NCBI GenBank assembly: GCA_951640165.1 | Contig: OX621237.1 | Span: forward strand, 9,734,001-9,798,000 | Reading direction: 5' to 3' | DNA from: Pseudoips prasinana | Lineage: Eukaryota > Arthropoda > Insecta > Lepidoptera > Nolidae | Length of the DNA stretch: 64,000 bases | Part shown: piece by piece, positions 41,858 through 52,825 of the stretch | Layout: every line of letters starts with the position of its first letter | How positions within the stretch are numbered: the stretch's first letter is position 1 | Made by a program: the position numbers and the translations under genes | Notes under the pieces: generated by a model | Seen by the model: only the letters and a program-made list of their open reading frames with translations | Database searches by the model: none | Told to the model about the DNA's origin: nothing

Positions 41858-43850
41858 ATTATTAAACTCTTTATTGTACACCAAAATATTAATAAGAACA
41901 ATACACATTAGAGAGAACAGTACAATTGGCGGTCTTATCACTAAAATGTGATCTCTTCCAGACAACCTACTTAGAAAACAGGAGAAAGGATACAGTCACG
42001 GGTAGTTGCCGGTGTACAGAGTGTTTAAATAAGGTACCTACTCATGGGTACATACTAAAAATAAATAAATAAATAATAAAAATAAAATACATTCTAATAT
42101 GCATCCTACTACGTACATTAAAATATTTATAAGCAATATACTAGATATATACTAATATCATAAACTACATATAATCATACTACATATCATCTACATGTAA
42201 TAGGAGTCATCAATAACATTGAAGATGCTATTACTGATAAACCGGTATTGACAAATAATAATTCTTTAAAAGTTTTTTAAACTCGCGCAATGATTTTGCT
42301 TGACGTATGGTAATTGGCAGCTCATTCCAGAGACGGACACTTTGTACAGAAAAAGATTTGTCGAGAAAAGTGGTGGAATGAGCTGGCATTTTTAATTTTA
42401 AATTTTCGGAAGATCTTAAGCACTTCAAATGTGATTCGTGGAGAAATGAAAAACGGTTTTTGAGGTAAGACGGAGTAGACGGAAGAAATAGTATACTGTA
42501 CAAGAATGATAGAATATGAGTATTCCGACGAAGGCGTATAGGTAACCACTTGAGCTTATTTCGAAATTCTGAAACGTGATCATATTTGCGCAAACCAAAT
42601 ATGAATCTAATGCAAACATTTTGGAGTCGCTCAAGTTTATCAAGCTGGATTTCGGTGAGATCAAGATAGCTGACATTTGCATAATCTAGTATTGGGAGGA
42701 GCAGAGATTGGGAAAGCGTGATTTTGGTGGCAATTGGCAAGAAGTTACGTAGTCTCCTTAATGAGCCAACTGATGCGTATAATTTGCGACTAATATTCTG
42801 CAGCTGTACATTCCAGGTTAGACAGTTATCAAATAGGATGCCTAAATTTTTAACACTATCGCTCAACTGCAGAATACTGCCATTAAAATGGAGTTGAGGA
42901 AGTTGATTCCAAGGTACTTTTGCAATCATACGTGAGCTGCCAATCAAAATAACCTGGGTTTTTTGAGGGTTAACCTTAAGCCCGTGAGCACAGCTCCACT
43001 TATTAATTCTGTCCAAGTCAGTGTTAAGAGTGTTAATAGCCTCAGGCAGTCTTTCAATTGGAGCTTGATAATAAATTTGTAAGTCATCCGCATAAAGGTG
43101 GTAGGAAGAAAGAAGTTGGTTTGAGATAGAATTTATAAAAATTGCAAAAAGTAATGGAGATAAAACGCCACCCTGAGGCACACCTGCAGTAGTGCTACAC
43201 CAAGAAGACAGTGTGTCATCTATGCGTATACACTGCCGGCGCCCAGACAGGTAACTACGAAGCCAGTCAACAACCGTTGGAGATACATTAAGAGAGCGTA
43301 ATATTCCGAGAAGAATATCAAAATCGACCATATTAAACGCGTTACTGAAATCTAAGAGCGAAAGTACCGTTAGATTCCCTTGTTCCATGCCAGTTCTAAT
43401 GTCCTCCGTAATATGAACCAGAGCTGTAGTGGTACTGTGTCCGGGCCGAAACCCAGACTGGAAAGGACTGAGGAGATTGTTTTTGTTGAGGAAACTACTA
43501 ATCTGTTTATGGATGAGGCGTTCTAGGACTTTTGACAGGAAAGGTAGAATTGAAATGGGTCGAAAATCAGAGAAGGCCGAAGGATTGGACTTTTTAGGGA
43601 GGGGGATGATGTAAGCGTCTTTCCAAGCCGATGGAAATACACCAAGGATAACAGAGGAATTGAGGATGTGGCATATGGCAGGAAGGATTTCCTCAAGGAT
43701 GGGAAGGATCATATTACGGGTGACATTATCAACACCAACTGCATTTGATGCTATGGAAAGAACACTCTTCTTAACGTCACAAGCAGAAAATTGACTAAAA
43801 CTCAAAGGAGAATATTCAGTGCAGATATAATTTCACTTGTTCCATTAATT
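41858..43850 (-). mobile_element. Truncated non-LTR retrotransposon inside the satellite
   Basis: The element lies between two blocks of the satellite. Its 3' end is at the low-coordinate side with an (AAT)n tail (about 41849-41868) after CAATAAAGAGTTT on the minus strand. The 3'UTR (GGCGGTCTTATCAC, CTCTTCCAGACAACC) matches the related fragment at 10175. The endonuclease part of the ORF is missing, so the copy is 5'-truncated. The 5' boundary is approximate. Confidence 0.85.
42231..43805 (-). CDS. Reverse transcriptase ORF of a LINE (524 residues, 5'-truncated)
   Basis: The uninterrupted frame carries the RT domain in order: DAYIIPLPKK, FRPISILPFLSKVLERL (about 81-97), SGFRPGHSTTTAL, motif A LLDFSNAFN (D152), motif B TAGVPQGGVLSPLLF (about 206-220), motif C YADD (238-241) and then the thumb region ending in the C-terminal ERLQNVCIRFIFG and LWNELP parts. 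The catalytic aspartates are present. The style (GVPQGGVLSPLLF, LYADDLQIY) and the microsatellite-type tail suggest the Jockey/CR1/L2 supergroup; I cannot fix the clade. An AP endonuclease domain should precede RT but is absent, and an in-frame stop lies a short way upstream. The copy therefore cannot move by itself, although the RT frame is intact and the insertion may be fairly young. Confidence 0.9.
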   Translation of the reverse strand: MSFSQFSACDVKKSVLSIASNAVGVDNVTRNMILPILEEILPAICHILNSSVILGVFPSAWKDAYIIPLPKKSNPSAFSDFRPISILPFLSKVLERLIHKQISSFLNKNNLLSPFQSGFRPGHSTTTALVHITEDIRTGMEQGNLTVLSLLDFSNAFNMVDFDILLGILRSLNVSPTVVDWLRSYLSGRRQCIRIDDTLSSWCSTTAGVPQGGVLSPLLFAIFINSISNQLLSSYHLYADDLQIYYQAPIERLPEAINTLNTDLDRINKWSCAHGLKVNPQKTQVILIGSSRMIAKVPWNQLPQLHFNGSILQLSDSVKNLGILFDNCLTWNVQLQNISRKLYASVGSLRRLRNFLPIATKITLSQSLLLPILDYANVSYLDLTEIQLDKLERLQNVCIRFIFGLRKYDHVSEFRNKLKWLPIRLRRNTHILSFLYSILFLPSTPSYLKNRFSFLHESHLKCLRSSENLKLKMPAHSTTFLDKSFSVQSVRLWNELPITIRQAKSLREFKKLLKNYYLSIPVYQ

Positions 43851-43884
43851 CCTTTTGTGTAATATAATAATTATAAAGTTGTTT

Positions 43885-44830
43885 TCTAGCCATAGCTCGT
43901 CGGAATGCAGTTCTTTTTCACGGACGTCTTACAAAAGTATTATTTATTTCTGTACGGCCATCCGGATGTCTTTTATTTTTTTTTAACGAGTTCCGTCACA
44001 GATCATCGTCAGATACCCAGAAAGTTTGTGTTTCATTCTAACGCACATAGACGATGCATTTTATGTACTTTGAAATATATATGTTGATACAGACTTTTTA
44101 GTTATGTGTTTTAGAGACATACACTATCATAATACGGACAGCATCTGTAACTTGCGTCACGTTTCAGTGAAATGAAAATGTCTACTTACGCGACCTTCCC
44201 TAGCTAGGCTCAGTTTGGAATATCTTGTATCTGGTCTTATTTCCTTTTTCCCTATTAAATATCTAAATAATAAGTGTCACTTATTATTCCTTCTTCATAA
44301 TGCTCGGCGGCTGCGTGCTAACACACATTGCGTCACGGTTCAGTGCGTCTCAATATATACACCCAGAAAATGTCTATTTTCACGATCTTCCTTAGTAAGC
44401 GCTCAGTTTGGGTTATCTTGTATCTGGTCTTATTTACGTTTTCCCTATTAAATGTCTTTTCTTCTTTTGTCTTGTCTTCTTTCTCTCTAAATAAGTACCA
44501 CTTATAATTACCTTTTTCATAATGCTCGGCAGCTGCGTGCTGACACACATTGCGTCACGGTTCAGTGCGTCTCAATATATACCACCCAGGAAATGTCTAT
44601 TTTCACGATCTTCCTTTGTTAGGGCTCAGTTTGGGTTATCTTGTATCTGGTCTTATTTACTTTTTCCCTATTAAATGTCTTTTCTTCTTTTGTCTTGTCT
44701 TCTTTCTATCTAAATAAGTGCCACTTATTATTACCTTCTTTATAATGCTCGGCAGCTGCGTGCTGACACACATTGCGTCACGGTCCGGCGCGGGTCACAG
44801 TTGGGGCTTGTGCTCATTTTATATGCAGCT
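43885..44830. repeat. Degenerate satellite array, right block
   Basis: Boxes at about 44161, 44338, 44560 and 44783 (spacings 177, 222, 223). The last monomers are closely similar to each other: CGGCAGCTGCGTGCTGACAC, ACATTGCGTCACGGTTCAG, AAATGTCTATTTTCACGATC and TATCTTGTATCTGGTCTTAT. The unit is longer than in the left block because of an inserted TCTTCTTTTGTCTTGTC segment. A weaker monomer lies at 43960-44060 (CCGTCACAGATCATCG). Confidence 0.88.
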
Positions 44831-44938
44831 GTACGTTTAAATAATATTTGTATTGCATTGAGAGAGTACAATATTGTTTTAATTAAGTATTGGGTTTTCT
44901 ACTAAGTGGTAAGTAGTACTTTATGCTAAATCTATACT

Positions 44939-45190
44939 TCTATACTAATATTATAAAGAGGTAACGTTTGTGTGTTTGTGACGTTGTAACAGGTATAATC
45001 TCTGGATCAACTGAACCGATTTTAAAAATTATTTCACCAATAATAAGCTACTTTATTGTGGAGTATCATAGGCTATGATTCATATCATAATTTTTATGTA
45101 TCCCGAACTTTTAACCAGAAGTATTACACGGGACAAACGGGCAGGGAAAATTATTTATAACGCGGAACGAAGTCCGCGGGCACTTCTGGT
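44939..45190 (+). mobile_element. Helitron-like element, second subfamily
   Basis: TCTATACTAATATTATAAAG start, GAGTATCATAGGCTATGATT middle, and AACGCGGAACGAAGTCCGCG then GGCACTTCTGGT end. The terminal hairpin is present but the CTAGT end has decayed to CTGGT. Confidence 0.6.
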
Positions 45191-45499
45191 ATATTTTAGA
45201 AAATAGTGTCAAATACGGCCAATGGTTTAACTGTTATAGTCGGAATCGAGATTCCCCCGAAGAGTTTGATGATATTCTCATAATATACTGATGATAAGAA
45301 ATAGTGTCGGTGTCGGTGCTATGACGGAAGGTCTCGTCGAAAGATGTATGTAGTCTATAGGTAGGCATCATAGAATCACGTAAATTGAGTCTACTTTCCT
45401 AAGCCAGATTCAGATGTCTAATAGTTGTTAGGTTTGTCACAAAAAACGTTTACTTCGTGAAATGTAAAACGTTTATGAATAAAAAAATTGTCGATGAAG

Positions 45500-45672
45500 A
45501 ATTGCCAAGATGAAGTGGCAGTGGGCAGGGCACATAGTACGTAGACCTAACGGCCGCTGGGGTAGAAAGGTTCTCGTAGCGAGCACGAACCGGAACCGAC
45601 CGGCAGTTGCCACCTTAAGGGGAAGTCTTTGTCCAGCTGTGAGCGTCTTACGGCTGATATGATATGATGATT
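45500..45672 (+). pseudogene. RTE-like LINE C-terminal fragment, plus orientation
   Basis: AAGATGAAGTGGCAGTGGGC, CACATAGTACGTAGACC, GGCCGCTGGGGTAGAAAGGT and GGAAGTCTTTGTCCAGC ending CGGCTGATATGATATGATGA correspond to the ORF end seen at 23085-23345. An internal deletion removes the RSVGRP region. Confidence 0.7.
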
Positions 45673-46430
45673 AACTAAACAAACCAGATGTTTTGTGTGT
45701 GATGTTTATCGAGATAAAACGCATAATTTATTTATTCTGGAATTATTATTATATTAAATATGCAATACATAATCATAACTAGTTTATCACTGTTTAAATT
45801 GAAAGTTTGATTAGCTACATTGTAAATCTAGCATGTTTACTCACAGATACCGAAGTTCTTGGTTTTAGTTCCGAAGGTGACATAACACATTATAACCAAG
45901 AAGAATAGAATCAAGTAGTGGTCGGTGTTACCCGCCGGTTCCAACCGGAGATCATGTGAGCTAATCGGATTATGAGAGTAAAAGAATAATAGTAAAACAG
46001 AAATCACTGTAATGTCCACAAACTCAGACGATGAATTTTAGAATAATTCTGGAATCAATAATGTATTTCCAGGTTACGACCTTATACCTTCTGGCTATAC
46101 AACTCGACCTACAAAAATAGATATCTGTTGAAACCGGCTTTTCTAATAATAAAAGCACTGACATGTTACTTAAACTTCATTTTAAATATTATATTTTGTA
46201 CACACCCCTATCACTGTTTGTCTTGTCACGGTAAAAGAGAACATCTTCTGCTGAACTTCCTGAGCTTTTATTTATCACCCGCTTCCAATAGGGCTACCCC
46301 GTCTGGACGTTCAGTTCCCAGAATATCAAATCATGACATTTTAAGTAATAAGTCTATGAGTCGCTTGCATCATCCAGACTATGGCTAACGCATTGCTATT
46401 TCACCCTGAAGAACTCTAGCAACCTTAGGT
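45673..46430. other. Upstream sequence, nothing recognised
   Basis: No shared repeat. The 86-codon open frame at 46128-46388 shows no domain. Confidence 0.5.
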
Positions 46431-46662
46431 TCAGCGCAGACAGAGAGGAGCGCAGCGGAGAGGATTTTATTAAGGTACTAGAAAATCAACTTTAAAATTA
46501 TTTAAATAAAGTGCATGTATGCTTGAACATCATAATGCGCGAGACTGCGCGAGCATTTTGTCAGGTTCAAGCATATATGCACTTTATTCCTATAGCTCTA
46601 AAGTTGATTTTCTAGTGCCTTAATAAAATCCTCTCCGCTGCGCTCCTCTCTGTCTGCGCTGA
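46431..46662. mobile_element. 232-bp foldback MITE
   Basis: The arms TCAGCGCAGACAGAGAGGAG and CTCCTCTCTGTCTGCGCTGA begin a long inverted repeat that continues through CGCAGCGGAGAGGATTTTAT and CTAGAAAATCAACTTTA on both sides (about 65-70 bp with a few differences). It also continues at GTGCATGTATGCTTGAAC against GTTCAAGCATATATGCAC. The centre is ATGCGCGAGACTGCGCGAGC. A target duplication is not obvious. Non-coding. Confidence 0.85.
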
Positions 46663-47490
46663 CCCATAATCACACGTAGAAACACAACATAATTCCTTGT
46701 CAGCGCTATTCTGTAAAATGAAGGTACTTCCCAAGTCACACACTAATAGAATAAAGGAGTAAGTGGCTTTACAGATTACGTTGCAGCGAACTCTTACAGA
46801 ATTGCGCGCACAAATATGTCGAGAGTATCGTGTAGGTATGCGTAATGTTTGTACGCGATTGTTGGCAGGCCGTGACCTGCCGAGCCCGCCACCTGCCGGT
46901 CACGGGTGAACGAAAACGCCCGTTGTAAAATGACTACCTACCTACTTACAATATGGTAAATTGTGGCACAAAACAGTAAGTACTGTAACGATCTTCATGC
47001 TCGTGGACCTTCGTTCGTCTTATAAGAAAACATAAAAAAAAGATAAAAAAAAAGAAATAGTTTAAAAATATTCAAACTTGGAACACTGATTCGATTTACC
47101 TGTCATAAAACGACAGAATCCTAGTAGCTATGAAACGTGTACCATCATAGTAAAAAGTAAAGAAAATATAATTACAAGAAACCAGATAAAAGTATTTGAT
47201 TCCTGTCTATCTACAAGATCCCGAAGGCAGCTGAATCAGCAGATTACCATAATACCTTAGATTAATGTCTCCCAGTCTATAGGTATCTGATGGGATGTAG
47301 TTAGGACTAGATTGCTACGCGATGCACTCTTTTCTATTTGCCGACCGTTTAACTCGCGTATCACCTGCGCGGTAGGAATGGGGCGGGTGTGGGTAACGCT
47401 ACACAGGGAGTCAATAATCCAAAGACTTATCTCGAGATAGACATTGTTGGCAAAGTATAAAATATAATTGTACTATCTGTATGTTTTCAG
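46663..47490. other. Upstream sequence with one GC-rich patch
   Basis: At 46855-46925 a GC-rich patch contains CCGTGACC and GGTCACGG as an inverted pair around CTGCCGAGCCCGCCACCTGC. It might be a promoter or first exon, but no splice or TATA signal supports this. Otherwise nothing recognised. Confidence 0.4.
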
Positions 47491-47494
47491 TAAA

Positions 47495-47585
47495 AATCAT
47501 CATCATGATCATATCAGCCGAAAGACGCCCACGGTTGGACAAAGGCCTCCCCAAAGATCTCCAAAATTGCCGGTCTTGCGCTATT
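47495..47585 (-). mobile_element. RTE-like LINE 3' fragment
   Basis: CATCATGATCATATCAGCCG, AAGACGCCCACGGTTGGAC and AAAGATCTCCAAAATTGCCG; breaks off at GCTATTTTAAA. Confidence 0.75.
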
Positions 47586-48039
47586 TTAAACTGGTGCGAA
47601 ATAATAAAACAACATTTTTTATAGTAATATCTAAATAATAAGTCGCTGTATCACGAGAACAGACGAGTCGAGCCCGGAAAAGAAGCGAAAACAGGCCAAC
47701 TTACTGGATACTGGAATGCGTAAGCGCGGAAAACTCGGCGGTTGACCCCGTCCTTATCGAGCTTCACCTCATAAGGTAAAACCCGATACGGCTGAGGCTA
47801 GTTTATTTCTTAGGCTAAGGAAGATAGGACATTCTATACATGAAATCTAATAGACCTGTAAGCTGTTTGTAAGCTGAATGAAATGAGAAAGATAACGAAG
47901 AGGCACAAAAGAGATAAAATATTAAGAGGCTGGCAAACCGATGAGTTCATTCTGAGTCAGAACTGCTTCAAGTCGATTTAGATGGAAAGCACATTTATAC
48001 CGCATTTATCAAGGGGAGTGTTGTGAGACAATTTTTTCG

Positions 48040-48265
48040 AGCATATACCTGCCGCCACATTCCGCCCCAGACCCTCTTATCAACTGGATGAATCGTCAGC
48101 TACCACCGTGCGTTTTACAAGACTCTTTTTGCCGCGCACTTCCTGTGTGGAATCAATTAACTGCGGAGATATATCCGATCCACGACAACCTTCAAGAAGC
48201 GATCCTATTTCATTCTTAATGGCCAGCAACGCACTTGCAACTCCTCTGGTGTTGCGAGTGTCAAT
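48040..48265 (+). pseudogene. LINE C-terminal ORF fragment
   Basis: CTGCCGCCACATTCCGCC, TTTTTGCCGCGCACTTCCTG, GTGGAATCAATTAACTGCGG and AATGGCCAGCAACGCACTTG encode, with frameshifts, the LPRTS..WN.L.AE..PI...LQ ending of a LINE ORF. It is related to 37865-38010. Confidence 0.6.
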
Positions 48266-49100
48266 GGGCGGCGGTGATCAGTTACTATCAACTAATTTTT
48301 TTATTTGTTTGTACAAACATAGGTGAATGACATAGCTTAGTCTATTATTTACTCCGTTGTTAGGTATGGCCAAACTAAAATCCTTTCTCAAAGCCATATT
48401 ATAGAACATTATAAATGTTTGTATATTATTAGAAACATATCATAACAGTAAAACTCAACGTTATTGAAATGTTTCGCGAAAGTATAAATATTAGAATGAT
48501 AAATGCTTAAGAAGATGAAGATTATTATTTTATAAAATAATAATCTTCATTTTTTCAAGCCAACACTGAACAGTATTTGACTTGTAAATTAACATGTCTG
48601 TTTTAGAATGTCGTGAACTCTCACCGGCTGACCGACGATATCCATCGTTTGATAAATTTACAACTCTTAATAACATGTTCAAATAATAAATCTTATCTAG
48701 AATTTATTTATTGATGTTGTCAATAGAGTTTTAGTCTACTTCATAAAAATTCTATTGTTAGGATCTATCTTTGGAGACTGTGATGTAATATTAAAGTTTC
48801 AGTTGATTCATAGTTAATTTCTGAGAGATGTAAGTTTTTGCAAATGAATTTAAAACATTTTGATATAAACTGGTCCTTCTTGATACGATTCTACAAGGTG
48901 TAATATAAGTATAAGTAGTGGACGTAAGTTAAAGATGTTTTGCTTAGTTTGCCTATAAAAGTGAACAATGTTTATTAAATCAACATACAAAAAACATAAA
49001 AAATAAATTAAACTCTTAATTTAACATTCGCTAGAATGCTCATAACAAATGAATGTTGAAGTTTATCAGCACTTGTAAGGAGACATGTGTCTTCGCTAGT
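48266..49100. other. Upstream AT-rich sequence
   Basis: Nothing assigned. A perfect-looking AT-rich inverted repeat (AAGATGAAGATTATTATTTT against AAAATAATAATCTTCATTTT) lies at about 48511-48557. Confidence 0.55.
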
Positions 49101-49105
49101 ACGCA

Positions 49106-49170
49106 GGTAGATTGAGCTTCCACGTATTAACATGAAGTATATTAATACGTGGCAGCTCAATCGATCTGCC
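49106..49170. mobile_element. Short foldback element
   Basis: GGTAGATTGAGCTTCCACGT with ATTAA faces TTAATACGTGGCAGCTCAAT with CGATCTGCC. Arms of about 25 bp with small gaps; probably a MITE remnant. Confidence 0.6.
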
Positions 49171-49507
49171 TCTACACAGGTTTACTAGTAAAACACCAAC
49201 AACCTCGCAGGACTAGATATCAAAAAATGTTTTCTACAACTTTTGATCATTGGTTAGATATTATTTTCTTCAAAAATAAGTAATTATTTAATTTCCCGCT
49301 TGAGTTTTTATAACTCTACGCGCATCGCGGAGATAACAGCCGCCAACATGCAACAACGTTTCTAAATTTGCTCACATCAAGCGGTCAAGTTAACTAGATA
49401 AATATCTCTTTATAAAGTGTTATTATAAGCGGCACAAGCGCGCGCGAGTTGAACTTTGTGTGAATGAAACATAGACTTATAAATGTTACGACAGTACAAC
49501 AAAAACA

Positions 49508-49660
49508 TGTAGAATAGAATAGAATAGAATTTTAATGAGAATTAAAACATGTTATATAAAATATAAACCCACCAAACTGCATAGCAGTTTGTCGGCGGGA
49601 TTAGCGCTCGTTAACACAATGACAATAATTATATCAATAAATACAAATACTAAAATAAAA
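49508..49660 (-). mobile_element. LINE 3' end with (AGAAT)n tail
   Basis: The pentamer run GAATAGAATAGAATAGAAT at 49511-49531 is followed by CACCAAACTGCATAGCAGTT and CGGCGGGATTAGCGCTCG. This parallels GCCAAACTGCCATGCAGTTT and GGCGAAACGCTCATAC of the triplicated unit (for example 32518). A conserved hairpin CAAACTG..CAGTTTG near a LINE 3' end is suggested. Confidence 0.5.
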
Positions 49661-49693
49661 AAGTAAAAACTAACACTAACTAAAACGAATAAA

Positions 49694-49729
49694 AACTAAT
49701 ACATGTATTAGTTAATACATGTATTAGTT
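49694..49729. repeat. Overlapping perfect palindromes
   Basis: AACTAATACATGTATTAGTT is a perfect 20-bp palindrome without loop, directly followed by AATACATGTATTAGTT, a partial second copy. Confidence 0.9.
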
Positions 49730-50324
49730 ATGTCCGATTAATATAACAAAATTTGGTGCTTAAAGTCTTAGGTACCTAGTCTCGCGAGGTTGTTGGTATT
49801 TTACAAGTATCTGTATATATATTTTTCCATTTTGTTACGAAAAAGTGGAAATAAATAACTTAATATCCAAATAATCCCCTGAAACTGTTCATTAATTTAA
49901 TAGTGTTGACTAAAGCAATGGTGTCCGTTCCGCTATAAATTCTTAGTTAAATAACCTAAAATACCGTGAAATGAGTATTTCGTTGAATTCATATGGTTAC
50001 GTAATTTGGCACCGTGTTGTGACTTCGGGTAATAAACCAAGTCACCAATTAAACGAAACGCAAGAGTACTCAAAACATAAAATGCAAGACCCAGATTTGA
50101 ATTAAAACTAATAAAAACTTCAACACTGCATACCATTACAACAATATCTTGGAGAGAAAGCTTTAAGGCTGAAATCGGAGTAGGCCTGCTATGCGGACGC
50201 ACAGAAATAAGCTAAGACTATATCAGGTATATAAAGGCTGGCAAAGCACAGATTGACACTACGTTCTGGAAACCTCTGTATATAGTCTAGGAAACGAAGA
50301 GGTTGTTTATATGAATCAGCATCG

Positions 50325-50540
50325 TGCAGCCGAATGACGTCCACGGCTAGGGCTGGATAAATGCCTACCCCAAAGGGTCCATAATTTGGAGGGATATGCC
50401 ATAATCATAGTATAATGGTCATAGTACTTGGAGAGATGCTGCTGCCCGATCTCCGGTAAATATTTCCGTCACTAACGCCTTCTACGCCCCACACGGGATG
50501 AGAAGGGGTGATGATATTCTTTGCCGTCAGGCACATAGAA
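50325..50540 (-). mobile_element. SINE-like element D
   Basis: GCAGCCGAATGACGTCCACG, AAATGCCTACCCCAAAGGGT, GGTCATAGTACTTGGAGAGA and CCCCACACGGGATGAGAAGG; orientation with the 3' end at the left. Confidence 0.7.
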
Positions 50541-52175
50541 CAGTTTGTAGGAAAATCTCGCAATAAATCTTCAGTAGCTTTGCAATTTAGGGATTAGAAG
50601 CAAAAACCTAGACAATCTTCTGCCTTATCTTTTCCCATTCCTAATGGGATCTGGTCCCAGTCTATCCTGTTGCGGCTAACTACCAGAATAATTTGAACTG
50701 AAACCCATAAGGAACTATTTACTAAAATGGAAAGGCCAGGTGTCAGATTTTATTTAGCATCTATATGTGCATTAAACGTTATGGCGCAGATACATAGTTC
50801 ATCCTAAAATCTAAACGATTAATTAACAAAACAAGATTCTAACATTAATCTGTGATGTGAGAAATAATAAAAATGTAAAACTTTCTTAATATGTATATTA
50901 TAAATCAATAGTGGCTGTTGCGGTCATACATAATACATATTATATAGTATCACCGCGACAGTACTATGCCACGCAATAATAGGTACTATAACTATTTGCA
51001 TAGAACAGTCTTTAATGTTAAGTGATAAAGGTGTAGTTAATATAATTTTGCTGAAAATACCTTACTGGCGATATGATGTTTTTTTTTTATACTTATGAAA
51101 ATTGTTTATTCCTGAATTCACCCTGAAATCGATCGTCCGGGTGAGGAATTAATGTGGTAGCTATCCACTTCGCCTTGGAAGAAATGGCTGAAGTTAGACG
51201 CTCAATATTTGAAGAAATATTTGAAGAAGAAGAAATAATTAAGTCATTTTTAACCTTTATTTATTTGAACGCCATTTAAGAAATCGATGTTTGGTGACTT
51301 AGTCGGAAGAGCCCCAGGAGTGAGTAAGAAAACCGACATGGTGAAACTAAAAAACATCTATAATTTAATACACAAGTCAATAGTAGGCTATTGTTGCAAT
51401 TATATATGTCGCAAGCTATTGTAATGTAAACATCGACGTTTGCACATTAGTTGTAATTATCGGAAGGTGAATTGACGCATCAGTGGGCATCGCTTCCTGC
51501 GGTTCTGTCGATACACAACACCCGTGCGTAGCTAGGAAATACGGTCAGTGATGCGTGTCCGATCGACCGGACCCCTGGTGTTGTCGCAATAGCAGGCGGT
51601 ATCGACTTCACGGCAGACTGGTATTCATCCATTATCGAACTTCACTTGCACTCGGCCCATTATGTGTTTATATTTCCGTTAGTTTTAAACAGGTGTATAA
51701 AATTTTGTTTACTTAAACTAGTTGAAACTGGTTAAAACTAACTAAATTTATAGTTATCTTACATATGGGCTAATACTGGGATTGGAAACGATGCAATAAG
51801 TCTAGAATAGATAGATAATTTTAATTTAATCTTTATTTCAGACATAGACGTACAATGACAGACAGTCCATAATTTTATTATGAAACTGGAGATAAGCTCT
51901 TTCTCTTCTTGTCTTTTACATAAAAAGAAGTGCATGGAATGAGTATGTGGATATTATATGTATTTTTTTTCAAAATAATCGTACTTATATTGGTATACCA
52001 GCAAAATCCCTCTATAACCTATTAAAAATCCTTATTATCAAGAACTTCCGTAAGTTCTATATTAGAACAAGTATCCAAAGCGGCATTGTTAGGATCTTAC
52101 CAAATTTACCAAAGACAGAGAAGGTGAGCGTTGATGAATCTATGGAATGCTAAGAATTAAGTCTGCAATAATAAT
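50541..52175. other. Upstream sequence, little recognised
   Basis: At 51815-51905 AATCTTTATTTCAGACATAG after an AGATAGATA run looks like another LINE 3' end. A GC-richer patch at 51470-51620 has no decisive motif. Otherwise nothing. Confidence 0.5.
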
Positions 52176-52179
52176 AATA

Positions 52180-52255
52180 ATATCTAGGGACAATGTCACA
52201 CAGATCATCCTAGCCCTAAACTAAGCAAAGCTTGTACTATGGGTACCAGGCAATG
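52180..52255 (-). repeat. SINE family A variant, tail fragment
   Basis: TCTAGGGACAATGTCACACA, TCATCCTAGCCCTAAACTAA and GCTTGTACTATGGGTACCAG match 13165-13235 almost base for base. Confidence 0.8.
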
Positions 52256-52430
52256 GAAAGCTTGTGAGTATGGATGTATTGACGCACCGCGGCGCGGTAA
52301 CAAACATCTATAAATCCATGTTTGTTACTCTTTTACGCTAGACCTACCGAATGGATTTTGATGGAACTTTGTAGTATTATAGCTTTTTATATCCGAATTA
52401 AAACCGCAGGGCACAGCTATTATGAGATAT
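52256..52430 (+). mobile_element. Degraded Helitron
   Basis: AAGCTTGTGAGTATGGATGT, CTACCGAATGGATTTTGATG and AATTAAAACCGCAGGGCACA then GCTATTATG; it is the same family as 58947. An 11-bp inverted pair GTAACAAACAT/ATGTTTGTTAC lies at 52299-52330. Confidence 0.6.
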
Positions 52431-52469
52431 AGTAATTTCACTTCATGACTTCCTTGTATATTCATAGTA

Positions 52470-52825
52470 TTTTTGCATGGTGGTTGGTCAGGACAATGAG
52501 GTCCTGGGTTCAAATCCCGGATCGGGCCAGAAAGCCATTTTGGGATATTACCGTCCAAAGAAATTTCTCAGTATCAGCCTGAAGTTTGAGAGTTGGCGGT
52601 ATTACACCCCCGCCCCGGGCCGCGGAAAGCACGTAAATACGTCGCGTCGGTCCTGTACCTGACGTCTTTCCGGTCGAGTCGCTAGTCGTCCCATCGGATC
52701 ATGAGAGTGATGGAATAGAAAGTACCCCTGTGTTTGCGCACACACTTATGCAGTATAATATGTCCTGCGCAATTGGCTAGTTTCCATTGAGACTGGCCGC
52801 TGTGGTAGCAATTCGGTCAGGAGGA
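52470..52825 (+). mobile_element. tRNA-derived SINE (family C), fullest copy
   Basis: The head keeps the B box GGGTTCAAATCCCGGATCGG; the body runs GCCATTTTGGGATATTACC, GGCGGTATTACACCC, GTCGGTCCTGTACCTGACG, CGGATCATGAGAGTGATGG, GTCCTGCGCAATTGGCTAG to CGGTCAGGAGG. The 5' A-box part is partly decayed. Confidence 0.78.

Noticed and set aside
42322..43614. Secondary open frames in the LINE
   Set aside because: Antisense or shifted frames of the RT ORF.
44120..44830. CRISPR-like or regulatory array
   Set aside because: Monomers are about 222 bp without short repeat/spacer structure, and this is a eukaryotic satellite.
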